34,942 bases of DNA from Desulfobulbus sp. GTDB lineage: Bacteria; Desulfobacterota; Desulfobulbia; Desulfobulbales; Desulfobulbaceae. Location of the stretch: contig NZ_JAVBXR010000105.1 of NCBI RefSeq assembly GCF_030824455.1, positions 1-34,942 on the forward strand, in the 5' to 3' direction. Below, piece by piece: positions 23,762 through 31,136 of the stretch; position 1 is the first letter of the stretch, and each line of letters opens with the position of its first letter. Made by a program: the position numbers and the translations under genes. Below the pieces are notes generated by a model that was not told the DNA's origin, searched no databases, and worked only from the letters and a program-made list of their open reading frames with translations.

Positions 23762-25378
23762 TCAATCCACGTCCTCAGGGAGCAGCAGGGTGGTCAAATC
23801 GCTGAGAGTGACCAAGCCTTCTTCATCGACAAATTTGACCAATTTCCCGGTTTTGAAACGCAGACTGACCAAACTGTTGGCGGCCCGCTGCCGGGCCGAG
23901 ATGCGATTAAGCAGCGCACTGTCCAGACGGTCTTCAATGGAGAGCAAGTCGAGAAAAGTGGTTTCTCCCAACAAGTATTTTTCCCGTTCATTGTCCACCG
24001 CAGTGGTAAAGTTGCGTACCGCCTCTCCGGATCGTTCGAGCTCATTCACAACGCTGAAAAGACCGCTCAGGACCGTGCTGATATCGGTTTGAATGGTGCG
24101 CACCAGCTCTTTTTCCCGGAGAATCCCCTGGCGATACTGGGCCAGCGCCTGGGTCAACTCTCCTTCGCTGCTGTTATTCCCCAGGGGGTATGTCACCCTG
24201 AAACCGGCGGACCAGTCGGGACTGTCCTGATTATAGGCGGTGGTCTGCAAAGAGCGGCTCAGGCCGCTGCCGCTCTTCAGCCCGTCATACCCAAGTGAAA
24301 GTTCCAGGTTGAGCTCCGGTTTTATACGGTTTTGAGCGGCCTTGAGTATCGCCTCAAGGGATCTGTTCTGCTGGATGGTTGCCAAGAGATCCAGCCTGTG
24401 ATGGGTGGCGATTTGGGTGTAGGAGAGAATGTCAACGGCCTTGGCTTGGAGCAGGGCGGCGCTATCAGGTTCAGGAAAAGGCGCCGCCGGCGCGGGAAGT
24501 GTGCGGATTTCTTCGGGGGTAATCCCCATGGCCATGCCCAGTTCGGCTCTGGCCGCAACCACTGCCTGTTCGGCCGTCAATCGGGAGCTTTCCCTGTCCG
24601 CCAGGTTAGCCTGCACATTGACCAGTTCAGCTGCGGGGACTTCGCCCCCCTGGACCATGACCTTGGTTTTCTCAAGCATGGTTTGAGCCCGCTTTTCCGT
24701 CTCAATGAGAACGGTCAGACGCTCATGGGCTGCGAGATAGGCCCAGAAGACCTGGACCGCATTGGAGACGGAAAGGGAAATCTCGTGCGATACATTCAAT
24801 CGCGCCGCTTTCATTTCATGGGCGGCGGCAATTTCTCCCACAGCTGTGTTTTCGTAGCCCAACCCACGCAGCAACGGCAGTTTGACCAGCAATCCGACCG
24901 TGTTGGACTTAACGGGACTGAGATCCTGGTCGGTCACCAACCGATAATTATACCCTGTATATTGAACATAGGGGCTCACGGAAACACCGGAGCGGAACAA
25001 CTTGGAAAACCTGAGGCCGGTTGTCGAGCTCTCTTCGGTTTCAATGATCGCATCGTCGGCAGGAATGGGAGCCTTGTCCTGCTTCTTGATAAAGTACGTT
25101 TCTACCGTCCAATCGAAAGGACCGCCGCTGCTCTGGTAGGCTCCTTGCGTCGAGTTTGCCTGCTCCCGTTGTATAAGGATGGACGGTTGCTGCTCCATGG
25201 TTTTTTTCACCACGCCCAGCACATCTATTTCGTTAACCGCTGTCGTGGCGTTGTTGGCCGCTTTTTTCGCCCTGCCGACCTCAGGACAAAAAAAATCAAA
25301 ACTTGTGACGAGAACAAAAAAACCAATGAGAACAATGCGGCGCAATTTTTGGCTGTTGATAGTCGCGTAAAAGGTCAT
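23762..25378 (-). CDS. TolC-family outer-membrane channel protein of the RiPP exporter
   Basis: This outer-membrane efflux protein has about 538 residues from the chosen start and two OEP-type halves with long amphipathic helices (VSHEISLSVSNAVQVFWAYLAAHERL; ELTQALAQYRQGILREKELV) and two beta-strand insertions (FRSGVSVSPYVQYTGYNYR; WSAGFRVTYPLGNNSSEG). The ATG at 25378 gives a proper signal peptide (KLRRIVLIGFFVLV core), although it lacks a clear ribosome site. A TTG at 25459 has AAGGA only 3 bases away and adds a basic 27-residue lead unlike a signal peptide. It is the first gene after the terminator-like hairpin and heads the export set. The start is uncertain; the family is not. Confidence 0.88.
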   Translation of the reverse strand: MTFYATINSQKLRRIVLIGFFVLVTSFDFFCPEVGRAKKAANNATTAVNEIDVLGVVKKTMEQQPSILIQREQANSTQGAYQSSGGPFDWTVETYFIKKQDKAPIPADDAIIETEESSTTGLRFSKLFRSGVSVSPYVQYTGYNYRLVTDQDLSPVKSNTVGLLVKLPLLRGLGYENTAVGEIAAAHEMKAARLNVSHEISLSVSNAVQVFWAYLAAHERLTVLIETEKRAQTMLEKTKVMVQGGEVPAAELVNVQANLADRESSRLTAEQAVVAARAELGMAMGITPEEIRTLPAPAAPFPEPDSAALLQAKAVDILSYTQIATHHRLDLLATIQQNRSLEAILKAAQNRIKPELNLELSLGYDGLKSGSGLSRSLQTTAYNQDSPDWSAGFRVTYPLGNNSSEGELTQALAQYRQGILREKELVRTIQTDISTVLSGLFSVVNELERSGEAVRNFTTAVDNEREKYLLGETTFLDLLSIEDRLDSALLNRISARQRAANSLVSLRFKTGKLVKFVDEEGLVTLSDLTTLLLPEDVD

Positions 25379-25471
25379 TTTGTTATTTTCGTCAAAAAGG
25401 CGCAAGAAGAGAGCGGAGCGGTGAACACGTCGCCGCTGTTTGCCAGCAGCATCTGACAATTTCCTTACAAC

Positions 25472-25534
25472 GGAGAGGCGGAAGGAAAAAAAAGAGGGAA
25501 AAGAGAAGAGGGGAGGGCAAAAATAGAAAAAGAA
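25472..25534. promoter_or_regulatory. Purine-rich tract (63 bases, + strand) upstream of the export/biosynthesis operon
   Basis: From 25472 to 25534 the plus strand has only three pyrimidines. The run is built of GAGG, GAAGG and GAGGGG units with an A8 stretch. It lies between the terminator-like hairpin after the regulator gene and the TolC-like gene. No sigma-70 boxes can be set with confidence. It could be the binding region of the BTAD regulator, a structure-forming polypurine tract, or simple drift. Its location is what makes it notable. Confidence 0.35.
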
Positions 25535-25537
25535 TCG

Positions 25538-25580
25538 TCTCCGGCCAAGCGGCGCAATAGGCTTCGGATGTTGCCGGAGA
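25538..25580 (-). terminator. Terminator-like hairpin after the regulator gene
   Basis: Perfect 8-base arms TCTCCGGC (25538-25545) and GCCGGAGA (25573-25580) enclose a 27-base loop. On the minus strand the hairpin is followed by a T-rich run (CGATTCTTTTTCTATTTTT). It begins 18 bases past the stop of the regulator gene, so it may separate the regulator transcript from the operon it would control. The long loop makes it weaker than a classic intrinsic terminator. Confidence 0.5.
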
Positions 25581-25597
25581 AAAGGGGTGCTGTGATC

Positions 25598-28500
25598 CTA
25601 CGGAGTAGTGATTTCGGTGATCATATCCGCGATTTCGTGTTGAGGATATCCTTCCTGGTGGAGGACGGCTTCGAAACGGTTCAGCACGCGGCGGGAATGA
25701 ATGGCGGAATGTCGCCCCTCCAGGCGATAGAGGCAGGCATAGAGACGATCATTGAGTTGATCATAGGTTAAGGCCTTTTCGACCACTCGGATTGCTGCGG
25801 GCAAGCGGTTTGCTCTGGTCAGCAACTCACTCCAGGCAAAGGCCAAATCCGACAGGGATCTGACCAGGGCATCCCGGAAGTTGCGAATCCGGTCGTCACC
25901 TGCCACCCCTGGAACAAATTCACCCTGCCAGAGGGGTTCAACGGCGGTGAACATATTTCCCGCCTGCCAGAATTCCTGGAGGCGATAGTGGGTCAGTCCT
26001 CGTTTGACGCCATCGAGAAAGCCCTGCGCGTCGAGCCGGCAGTGCGCCAGCCAGAGCATCCCCTTCTCCCGGTTGAGATAGAAGTGAACCGTGTTCTCCG
26101 GCAACACCTCGGCAAGTGTTTTGCGCAGGCGTGAAACCAGGGTGTCGAACTTGATTTTAACAGCGTCCGGGGGACTGTCCGGCCAAAAATGGAGGAGAAT
26201 GGTTTCCTGGGGTACCTTCAGGTTAGGTGCGGCGAGTAAAAGGGCGAGCAGTTCACGCTGCAATGGGGTCAGCGCCTCGGCTTCAAGCAGCGTCACTCCT
26301 TGGTGGAGGATTTTGAAACTGCCGAGGGTCTGGATGTCGAGCAAAGGAAGGGTAGTGCCGTCGTCGAACAGAACTTGACTGATTCGTCCAGCGGCCAAGG
26401 CTTGCACATATTGCGGCTCGATGCCTTGGCGGACGGCATGGGAAAAGAGGGCTTCCATAGCCTTGGGCGTCCAGGCCCAAAAATGCCGGTAGTTGTTGCG
26501 CCGCAACAATCGCAAGCCCGCTTCGATGTCCTGCCGGGCCTGAACGGCTTGACCAGCAGCCAGAAGAACCGCCGCCCGATGCAGGAGGCCGCAGGATTCA
26601 AGATACTCGGTCGGCATCCGACGGGCATCTTCAATGCCTTCCCCGAGCAAGTTGATTCCTTGTTCGTGGCGCCCGCAATGACAAAAAACGAGGCCGACCA
26701 GTAATTTGTTCTGGGTGATAAAATAGCGGCCGCCAGCCAGTTCCCGCATTTGCCTCGATTCGGCCGCCGCTGCCAGAGCCTGCTCCATGTGCCCCTGCAT
26801 GGCCAGGGCCACACCCTGGAGTTGCAGAATTTGACTACGCAGATGGGGGCTAAACGGTGGATGCTGGATGAGGGCATGATCCGCAATCTCCAGGGCAACA
26901 GCAAAATTTCCCTGGTTCAGGGCAATATCCATTTCCCATATATAACAGAATGGCCCAGCAATGGACTGGGACACCAAATCCGCGCCAAAGGTGGAGACGA
27001 GCTGATGTTTCTGTTCGAAATAGTTGGAAAAGTCACCGTCGTGGAAGAGGAAATTGATCAGCATCATCCGAATGGCAAGGCAGTTGAACACCCCCACCTC
27101 GGAATGATGGATAAAGGGAGCGGCCTGTTCCAGAAAGATCCGGGTTAGGGACGTATGACCGGCAAAGATTTGGATATACCCCATTACCATAAGCAGAGCG
27201 GCCTCGAAATTGACCAACTTTTCTTCCCGGGCCAGGATCAACGCCTGGGAGGCATAGCTGGTCGCCTCGTCGATGTTTGCCAGGAAGATGCAATGCCCCA
27301 TGGCTAAATTGTGCGCGACCAGGATGGTCGTGGAGAGGTCAAGAGCGTCGGCGACCCGTTCGAACAGCTGCATCGCCCGGTCCAACTGCACCTCTGCGCC
27401 CCGGTAATGCCCGGTTGTGATAATGCGGATGGAGATATCGTGGGTCAGACTCAGCAGCTCACCGACCTCATTGTGCTGCGCGGTGAAGATCGTCAAGGCC
27501 TGATCAAGCAGCGGCAAGGCCAGCGTCGGCGCGGAGTCCATGTGCGCCAGGGCCAAAAAGAGAGAGGCCCAGCCCATTTGGTGGAGATAGGGTTCCGGTA
27601 TCCGGCTGAGGATGGCATTCAGGGTGGCCGCTTGATTGGTCGCCAGAAAGGCCATCCCCGTGTCCTGGAGAACAGCGTCGATTTGTTTATAGTCCTCGGC
27701 CCGGAGGAAGTAACGGAGTGCTTGCGCCGGATTGCCTTGCTTGAGGCAGAAGTGGCCCGCCTGCCGGTAAGTAGTGGTAATGGTTTCCCGGCTCAACTCC
27801 TCTTCAGCCTTCTCCTGCAGGAACTCTCGAAAGAGATAATGCAAGCCGAATTCGCCGTTATGCGGATCAAGGTGACGGCTGAAGATGTTGCGCCGGACCA
27901 GATCGCTCAAAACATTGCCGATGTCGGACCTGTTGGTCAGTTCGATGGCCAGCTCAAGTGGAATCTCGTCCAGCAGGGAAAGAATCAGGAGCGGTCGATG
28001 GATTGCCTCATCCAGGAAGGCAAGAATTTCCCGGCGAAAGTAAAGGAGGAGTTCCTGGCGACCTTTTGCCTCCCAATGGCTCAGCGCGGGGAAATCGGCT
28101 TGGCCATGATGCTGTACCATGTGAAGCCCCAACAACCGCACCCCCATGGTCCAACCTTCGGTGAGGCGAGTTACTTTTCTGACGATGTCAAGAGGCACGG
28201 CGAGATGCAGGCTCTGATGGAAAAAATCGGCGACGTCGTGCTCGTCCATGGCCAGGCTTCGGTTGTCGAGGCGAGACAGATTGCGCGTGCGTGTGAGCTG
28301 TTCAAGGGCATTGAGAGGCTCGCGCGAGGCTAGAATAAAGTGAAGCCGGGGAGGCGCGGATGCGAGCAGATAATTGAGGATGAACAGGCTGGTGGGATGG
28401 GGGAGCAGATACTGCAGATCGTCAAACACCATGTATAAATCGTCTTTCAGGCAAGCATCCAGATCATGCAGCAACAGGTCGAGCCGTCGCGGCAGATCAA

Positions 28501-28867
28501 GCACGTTGCAGTCTCCGCACCCCAAAATTTTGGTCGTAGCTGCTGAAGGACAATCTGCCAGCAGACTGTTGATGCAGGAGGCGATGGCCTGGAGAAAAAA
28601 GCCCGGATCACCGTCCTCGGGCCCCACCTGGTACCAGACCGAGGCTGTTTGGATACGATCAAGATACTGTTTGATGGTGGTGGTTTTCCCCAAACCGGCC
28701 TGAGCTTCAACCACGATGGTTGCCGTCCGGGTTCCATTCTGCCGCAGCAGGTAATCGACCACCCTTTTCCGGTAGAGAAACTGCGGTGAATCGACCCGAG
28801 GAGAAAAAAATTTATCGGCCTTGATTTGCGGTCTGAATTCCGATGATGGGCGCACGCTGCTCTTCAA
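25598..28867 (-). CDS. Large MalT-like ATPase transcription activator with C-terminal winged helix and BTAD
   Basis: This 1089-residue regulator has an N-terminal STAND-type NTPase with Walker A EAQAGLGKTTT (about 54-64) and Walker B LYMVFDDLQYL (144-154), in the style of MalT. A long helical tetratricopeptide-like region spans roughly 370-820. From about 840 a winged-helix domain (LGSFKILHQG, LTPLQRELLALLLAA) is followed by a bacterial transcriptional activation domain (about 950-1075). DNA-binding and activation parts are thus C-terminal, unlike classic SARPs, where they come first. The start codon is TTG with no good ribosome site; a GTG at 28855 is an alternative. Its position at the head of the operon suggests it is the pathway-specific activator. 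The inducer is unknown. Confidence 0.88.
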   Translation of the reverse strand: MKSSVRPSSEFRPQIKADKFFSPRVDSPQFLYRKRVVDYLLRQNGTRTATIVVEAQAGLGKTTTIKQYLDRIQTASVWYQVGPEDGDPGFFLQAIASCINSLLADCPSAATTKILGCGDCNVLDLPRRLDLLLHDLDACLKDDLYMVFDDLQYLLPHPTSLFILNYLLASAPPRLHFILASREPLNALEQLTRTRNLSRLDNRSLAMDEHDVADFFHQSLHLAVPLDIVRKVTRLTEGWTMGVRLLGLHMVQHHGQADFPALSHWEAKGRQELLLYFRREILAFLDEAIHRPLLILSLLDEIPLELAIELTNRSDIGNVLSDLVRRNIFSRHLDPHNGEFGLHYLFREFLQEKAEEELSRETITTTYRQAGHFCLKQGNPAQALRYFLRAEDYKQIDAVLQDTGMAFLATNQAATLNAILSRIPEPYLHQMGWASLFLALAHMDSAPTLALPLLDQALTIFTAQHNEVGELLSLTHDISIRIITTGHYRGAEVQLDRAMQLFERVADALDLSTTILVAHNLAMGHCIFLANIDEATSYASQALILAREEKLVNFEAALLMVMGYIQIFAGHTSLTRIFLEQAAPFIHHSEVGVFNCLAIRMMLINFLFHDGDFSNYFEQKHQLVSTFGADLVSQSIAGPFCYIWEMDIALNQGNFAVALEIADHALIQHPPFSPHLRSQILQLQGVALAMQGHMEQALAAAAESRQMRELAGGRYFITQNKLLVGLVFCHCGRHEQGINLLGEGIEDARRMPTEYLESCGLLHRAAVLLAAGQAVQARQDIEAGLRLLRRNNYRHFWAWTPKAMEALFSHAVRQGIEPQYVQALAAGRISQVLFDDGTTLPLLDIQTLGSFKILHQGVTLLEAEALTPLQRELLALLLAAPNLKVPQETILLHFWPDSPPDAVKIKFDTLVSRLRKTLAEVLPENTVHFYLNREKGMLWLAHCRLDAQGFLDGVKRGLTHYRLQEFWQAGNMFTAVEPLWQGEFVPGVAGDDRIRNFRDALVRSLSDLAFAWSELLTRANRLPAAIRVVEKALTYDQLNDRLYACLYRLEGRHSAIHSRRVLNRFEAVLHQEGYPQHEIADMITEITTP

Positions 28868-28900
28868 ATTATAGTAAATTGGTTACCCTTTGGAGGGCGA
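28868..28900 (-). promoter_or_regulatory. Possible promoter for the regulator gene (TATAAT next to start)
   Basis: On the minus strand a perfect TATAAT (28868-28873 on +) directly abuts the annotated TTG start. If it is the -10 box, transcription would begin inside the first codons and the true start would be the GTG at 28855 or later, giving an almost leaderless message. No good -35 box is visible 16-18 bases upstream, so this is tentative. The plus strand here has no supportable gene. Confidence 0.3.
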
Positions 28901-28963
28901 ACGAGTTTTGTATTACATCAAGAAAACAGAGCCCGACAGAAACCCCTATTTTTTAATGGGGAG

Positions 28964-29236
28964 TCATGCTTTCGTAGCCACTGTTAATGCGCGTAGCTTT
29001 CTTTCCGGACCATTTTTTGTCTTCACTTGGGCAAGTGCCACGCACTCCAAACGTGATTTGAGTGCCTCCTGATTGCCGGGCTATGAGAGCCTTTGTCCAT
29101 GCTGACTGAGCAACTCAATAGTATCCTCGTTCCAATAAGGGTCAAGGATTATAATGTCTTCTTTTGTAAGGCCTCTCCCCTTGCGGGCGCCGCCGACGTC
29201 GATGCCGGCAACGATTGGATCTTTTGACGCGCTCAT
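28964..29236 (-). pseudogene. Chimeric broken gene: DUF429-like N-terminus joined to an unrelated tail with in-frame TAG
   Basis: An ATG at 29236 opens a frame whose first 20 codons (DPIVAGIDVGGARKG) look like the beginning of a DUF429 protein and use GC-rich codons. From about 29178 the composition changes abruptly to AT-rich codons and the sequence becomes LTKEDIIILDPYWNED...QHGQRLS, then TAG at 29081-29083. The same frame stays open and protein-like after the TAG (EALKSRLECVALAQVKTKN...RKLRALTVATKA) up to a TGA at 28964-28966. The simplest reading is two gene fragments fused by a deletion or insertion, the second also carrying an amber stop. The identity of the tail is unknown. A functional 51-residue product cannot be excluded. 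Confidence 0.5.
29024..29065. repeat. Two adjacent hairpin-forming inverted repeats
   Basis: CACTTG-GG-CAAGTG (29024-29037) is a perfect 6-base inverted repeat with a 2-base centre. Four bases further, 29042-29065 forms a 9-base stem (GCACTC plus AAA/TTT with one bulge) and a 5-base loop. Both lie inside the decayed zone beyond the upstream end of the RiPP operon. No T-run follows, so they are more like operator or element-end palindromes than terminators. Confidence 0.4.
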
Positions 29237-29348
29237 CCTGCCGTTCTTCTCCCTCTTTCTCCCCTACCCCTACCTCAGCCACACCAGCGCCTTGAAGCCC
29301 CCCCCAACGCCTCGGCCCGGCCTGTCCTTTCGACCAACCGGAAACCTC

Positions 29349-29378
29349 CAGAGATTCCTCGCCGCGTTGGCCATGACG
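29349..29378. repeat. Half of a REP-like palindromic repeat
   Basis: Read on the minus strand this is CGTCATGGCCAACGCGGCGA followed by GGAATCTC. It resembles the dispersed bacterial repeat with the pattern GTCATTnCGAGCGnAGCGAGGAATCTC. Only one arm is present. It sits just upstream of a truncated CBM48 gene, near the chimeric pseudogene, and may mark a recombination point. A fuller relative is at 31010-31078. Confidence 0.35.
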
Positions 29379-29404
29379 CCCCAAAATAACGAGTAGCGGG
29401 TTCC

Positions 29405-29593
29405 ATGGAGCGGGTCAGCGCCAGCGGTTATTGGACCCTGACCCTGCCGGTCCCCAAGGGGGAGCACCGGTACAGTTATCTGGTCGAGGATGGGCGGCAA
29501 ATCGCCGATCCCACCGTTGTCGCCAAGGAGCAGGACGACTTCGGCGGGGAGAACTCGATAATCGAGGTGACCGAAGCGAAGGCGGCGGTATGA
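29405..29593 (+). pseudogene. N-terminally truncated CBM48 (glycogen-binding-like) gene
   Basis: The 62 residues match the second half of a CBM48/AMPK-type glycogen-binding domain: GYWTLTLPVPKGEHRYSYLV, DGRQIADPT and FGGENSIIEV. The expected first strands with a GDFNxW-like motif are missing. The same frame is closed by TAA at 29387-29389, and no other upstream frame supplies the missing half. Only a weak ribosome site precedes the ATG at 29405. Its stop overlaps the ATG of the next gene (GTATGA). It is most likely the 3' remnant of a longer gene whose front was lost near the repeat at 29349, though the remnant may still be translated. Confidence 0.6.
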
Positions 29594-29937
29594 TCAGGCG
29601 GTTGGCACTTGTTTTCCTGGCCAGCGGTCTCCAGGGATGCGTTCCCCAGCACTCCGTGACCATTCAGGCCGAAACCGTTACCCTCGCTCTGCAGGCGCCG
29701 CAAGCCACGAGCGTACACTTCGCTTCCTCGGCAGATCAGTATGCCTTGCATAAGGCCACCAGGAATAGGGACGGGGTCTGGCTCATCAACGGTTTGGCGA
29801 ACCGGGAATTTCAATATTTTTATCTCGTCGACGGCAAGCTGTTTATCCCCGATTGCCGATTCCGGCAGAACGATGATTTTGGCACGGCCAACTGCAGACA
29901 TCTGCCCGAATTGCAAGGTTCCCATGCAGACAAATGA
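29590..29937 (+). CDS. Small lipoprotein with CBM48-like early-set domain
   Basis: This 115-residue protein begins MIRRLALVFLASGLQGC, a lipoprotein signal peptide with a lipobox Cys at residue 17. The rest resembles a CBM48/isoamylase early-set fold: TVTLALQAPQATSVHFASS, then DGVWLINGLANREFQYFYLVDG and PDCRFRQNDDFGT. It shares the GVW...Y.Y.VDG...DDFG pattern with the truncated gene upstream, so the two look like paralogues. The ATG at 29590 overlaps the previous stop. Carbohydrate binding is suggested by the fold only. Confidence 0.75.
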   Translation: MIRRLALVFLASGLQGCVPQHSVTIQAETVTLALQAPQATSVHFASSADQYALHKATRNRDGVWLINGLANREFQYFYLVDGKLFIPDCRFRQNDDFGTANCRHLPELQGSHADK

Positions 29938-29979
29938 ACGAGATTGCAGGTGTACAATGAGAAAAGACAAGAGGAATGT

Positions 29980-30879
29980 ATGCATACTTTGATACGATCG
30001 TTCATCATCATTGTGCTGCTGGTTGCGCCAGCCGGCGTAAAGGCTGCCGGAGAAATGGCTGCGGTCACTACCGCCCAGCTGCGTGCGCTTCAGAGCAGCC
30101 TTACCCGCGCCGGCATGACCGATGGGGATGCCGGCGGGATGGTCGAGGGCATGGTTGAGGCCCAGTATTCCGGTGAACAGATGGCTATGATCGGGCAACA
30201 GGTCCAGGCGGCCGCTGGGGGCCGGAGCACTCGGGAGGCGGTGGTCAGTAAAATCCGGGAAGGGATGGCCAAGCGAGTGGGACCAGAAGGCATCGTCAAG
30301 GCCACGGACAGAGTGCGGGAACGTTACGGATTTGCCATGGAAACAGCCAAGGCGTTGACGAAGGAACAGTATGCAAGCCTGGGCGGCATCATCGCCGACA
30401 GCCTGAGTTCGGGTCTCAGCCAACCGGACGCCAAGCGGATCACCACTGGATTGCAGACGCGATCAGAGCAGATGCAAAAAGACAGCCTGCAGGCCCTGGC
30501 TACTGAAACCATGCTGACCGCCCGCGATATGGTTCGCTTGGGCGTGTCGTCCCAGGTCGCCTCGGCGGTTGTGGGAGAAGCGTTGGCACGGGGCTACGAT
30601 GCGGCGGCGATGGAGGCCCTACGGCAAACATTCAATACGCAGCGGATGCAGAGCAATATGGATCAGGTTGCCCAGAGATTTGGCTTGGCCATTCGTCAAG
30701 GTGTGAGCGCGAGAGATTTAGGCGCTCATGCAGGGGCTGGCGGGAGCGGCGGAGGAGGCAATGGTGCGGGCGGTTCGGGAGCAGGCGGCGGCGCAGGATC
30801 AGGCTCCGGTGGCAGTGGTTCCGGCGGAGGCGGCAAGGGAGGAGGTTCAGGTTCCGGCGGAGGCAAGGGGGGGCGATGA
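29980..30879 (+). CDS. Exported protein of unknown function with Gly/Ser-rich tail
   Basis: This 299-residue protein has a cleavable-looking signal peptide (SFIIIVLLVAPAGVKAAG). The ATG at 29980 has GAGGAA 3 bases upstream; an earlier TTG at 29944 would bury the signal. Residues 25-245 are helical, with repeated Met/Gln/Ala-rich segments (GMTDGDAGGMVEGMVEAQYSG, ALTKEQYASLGGIIADSLSSG, TMLTARDMVRLGVSSQVASAVV). The last 53 residues are almost pure Gly and Ser with a few Ala and Lys. It follows the CBM48-like lipoprotein gene by 42 bases and probably forms one unit with it. I do not recognise the family. Confidence 0.72.
   Translation: MHTLIRSFIIIVLLVAPAGVKAAGEMAAVTTAQLRALQSSLTRAGMTDGDAGGMVEGMVEAQYSGEQMAMIGQQVQAAAGGRSTREAVVSKIREGMAKRVGPEGIVKATDRVRERYGFAMETAKALTKEQYASLGGIIADSLSSGLSQPDAKRITTGLQTRSEQMQKDSLQALATETMLTARDMVRLGVSSQVASAVVGEALARGYDAAAMEALRQTFNTQRMQSNMDQVAQRFGLAIRQGVSARDLGAHAGAGGSGGGGNGAGGSGAGGGAGSGSGGSGSGGGGKGGGSGSGGGKGGR
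30721..30876 (+). repeat. Low-complexity Gly/Ser-coding tract
   Basis: About 150 bases of GGC/GGA/GGT/TCC/TCA-type codons encode an irregular run of GGSG and GSGG units at the end of the exported protein. The units are degenerate at DNA level, which argues for selection on the protein tail and not recent slippage. Confidence 0.7.
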
Positions 30880-31009
30880 GCCAGAGGATGCAGTATATGC
30901 CCCAAGGAACGTTTGATTTAATTGATTAAATGTATTGAGGAATATGCATACAGAAGAGGCGACGGTCTCGCCTATTCCATTTCTATTTCAAAAGTGATGC
31001 GCGTCTGTT

Positions 31010-31078
31010 TGTCGACGAGCTCAGCGAGGGAAAATCTCGCGAAGATCCCGAGATCTCTCCCTTGCGGTCGAGGTGACA
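31010..31078. repeat. REP-like palindromic element
   Basis: Two imperfect inverted arms of about 29 bases, 31010-31038 (TGTCGACGAGCTCAGCGAGG...) and 31049-31078 (...CTTGCGGTCGAGGTGACA), flank a 10-base centre. Each arm resembles the GTCATTnCGAGCGnAGCGAGG...ATCTC consensus of dispersed bacterial palindromes. It lies in the 257-base gap between the convergent exported-protein and histidine-kinase genes, where it may also act as a bidirectional terminator or mRNA stabiliser. The rest of that gap shows no gene. Confidence 0.5.
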
Positions 31079-31136
31079 TACCTTCATCGACGAGGTTTTG
31101 CTCTGTGCATCAGGCTTCGCTTGATTGAGAATGGCA

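Noticed and set aside
24332..25456. A 374-codon plus-strand open frame
   Set aside because: Antisense to the TolC-like gene; no signal, motif or ribosome site.
27311..28333. A 340-codon plus-strand open frame
   Set aside because: Antisense to the MalT-like regulator; no recognisable domain.
28890..29072. A 60-codon plus-strand open frame upstream of the regulator
   Set aside because: TTG start without ribosome site; the opposite strand reads as a more protein-like broken gene.
29154..29396. An 80-codon plus-strand open frame ending just before the CBM48 remnant
   Set aside because: Its end is the translated REP-like repeat and its start is antisense to the DUF429-like fragment; it does not supply the missing CBM48 half.
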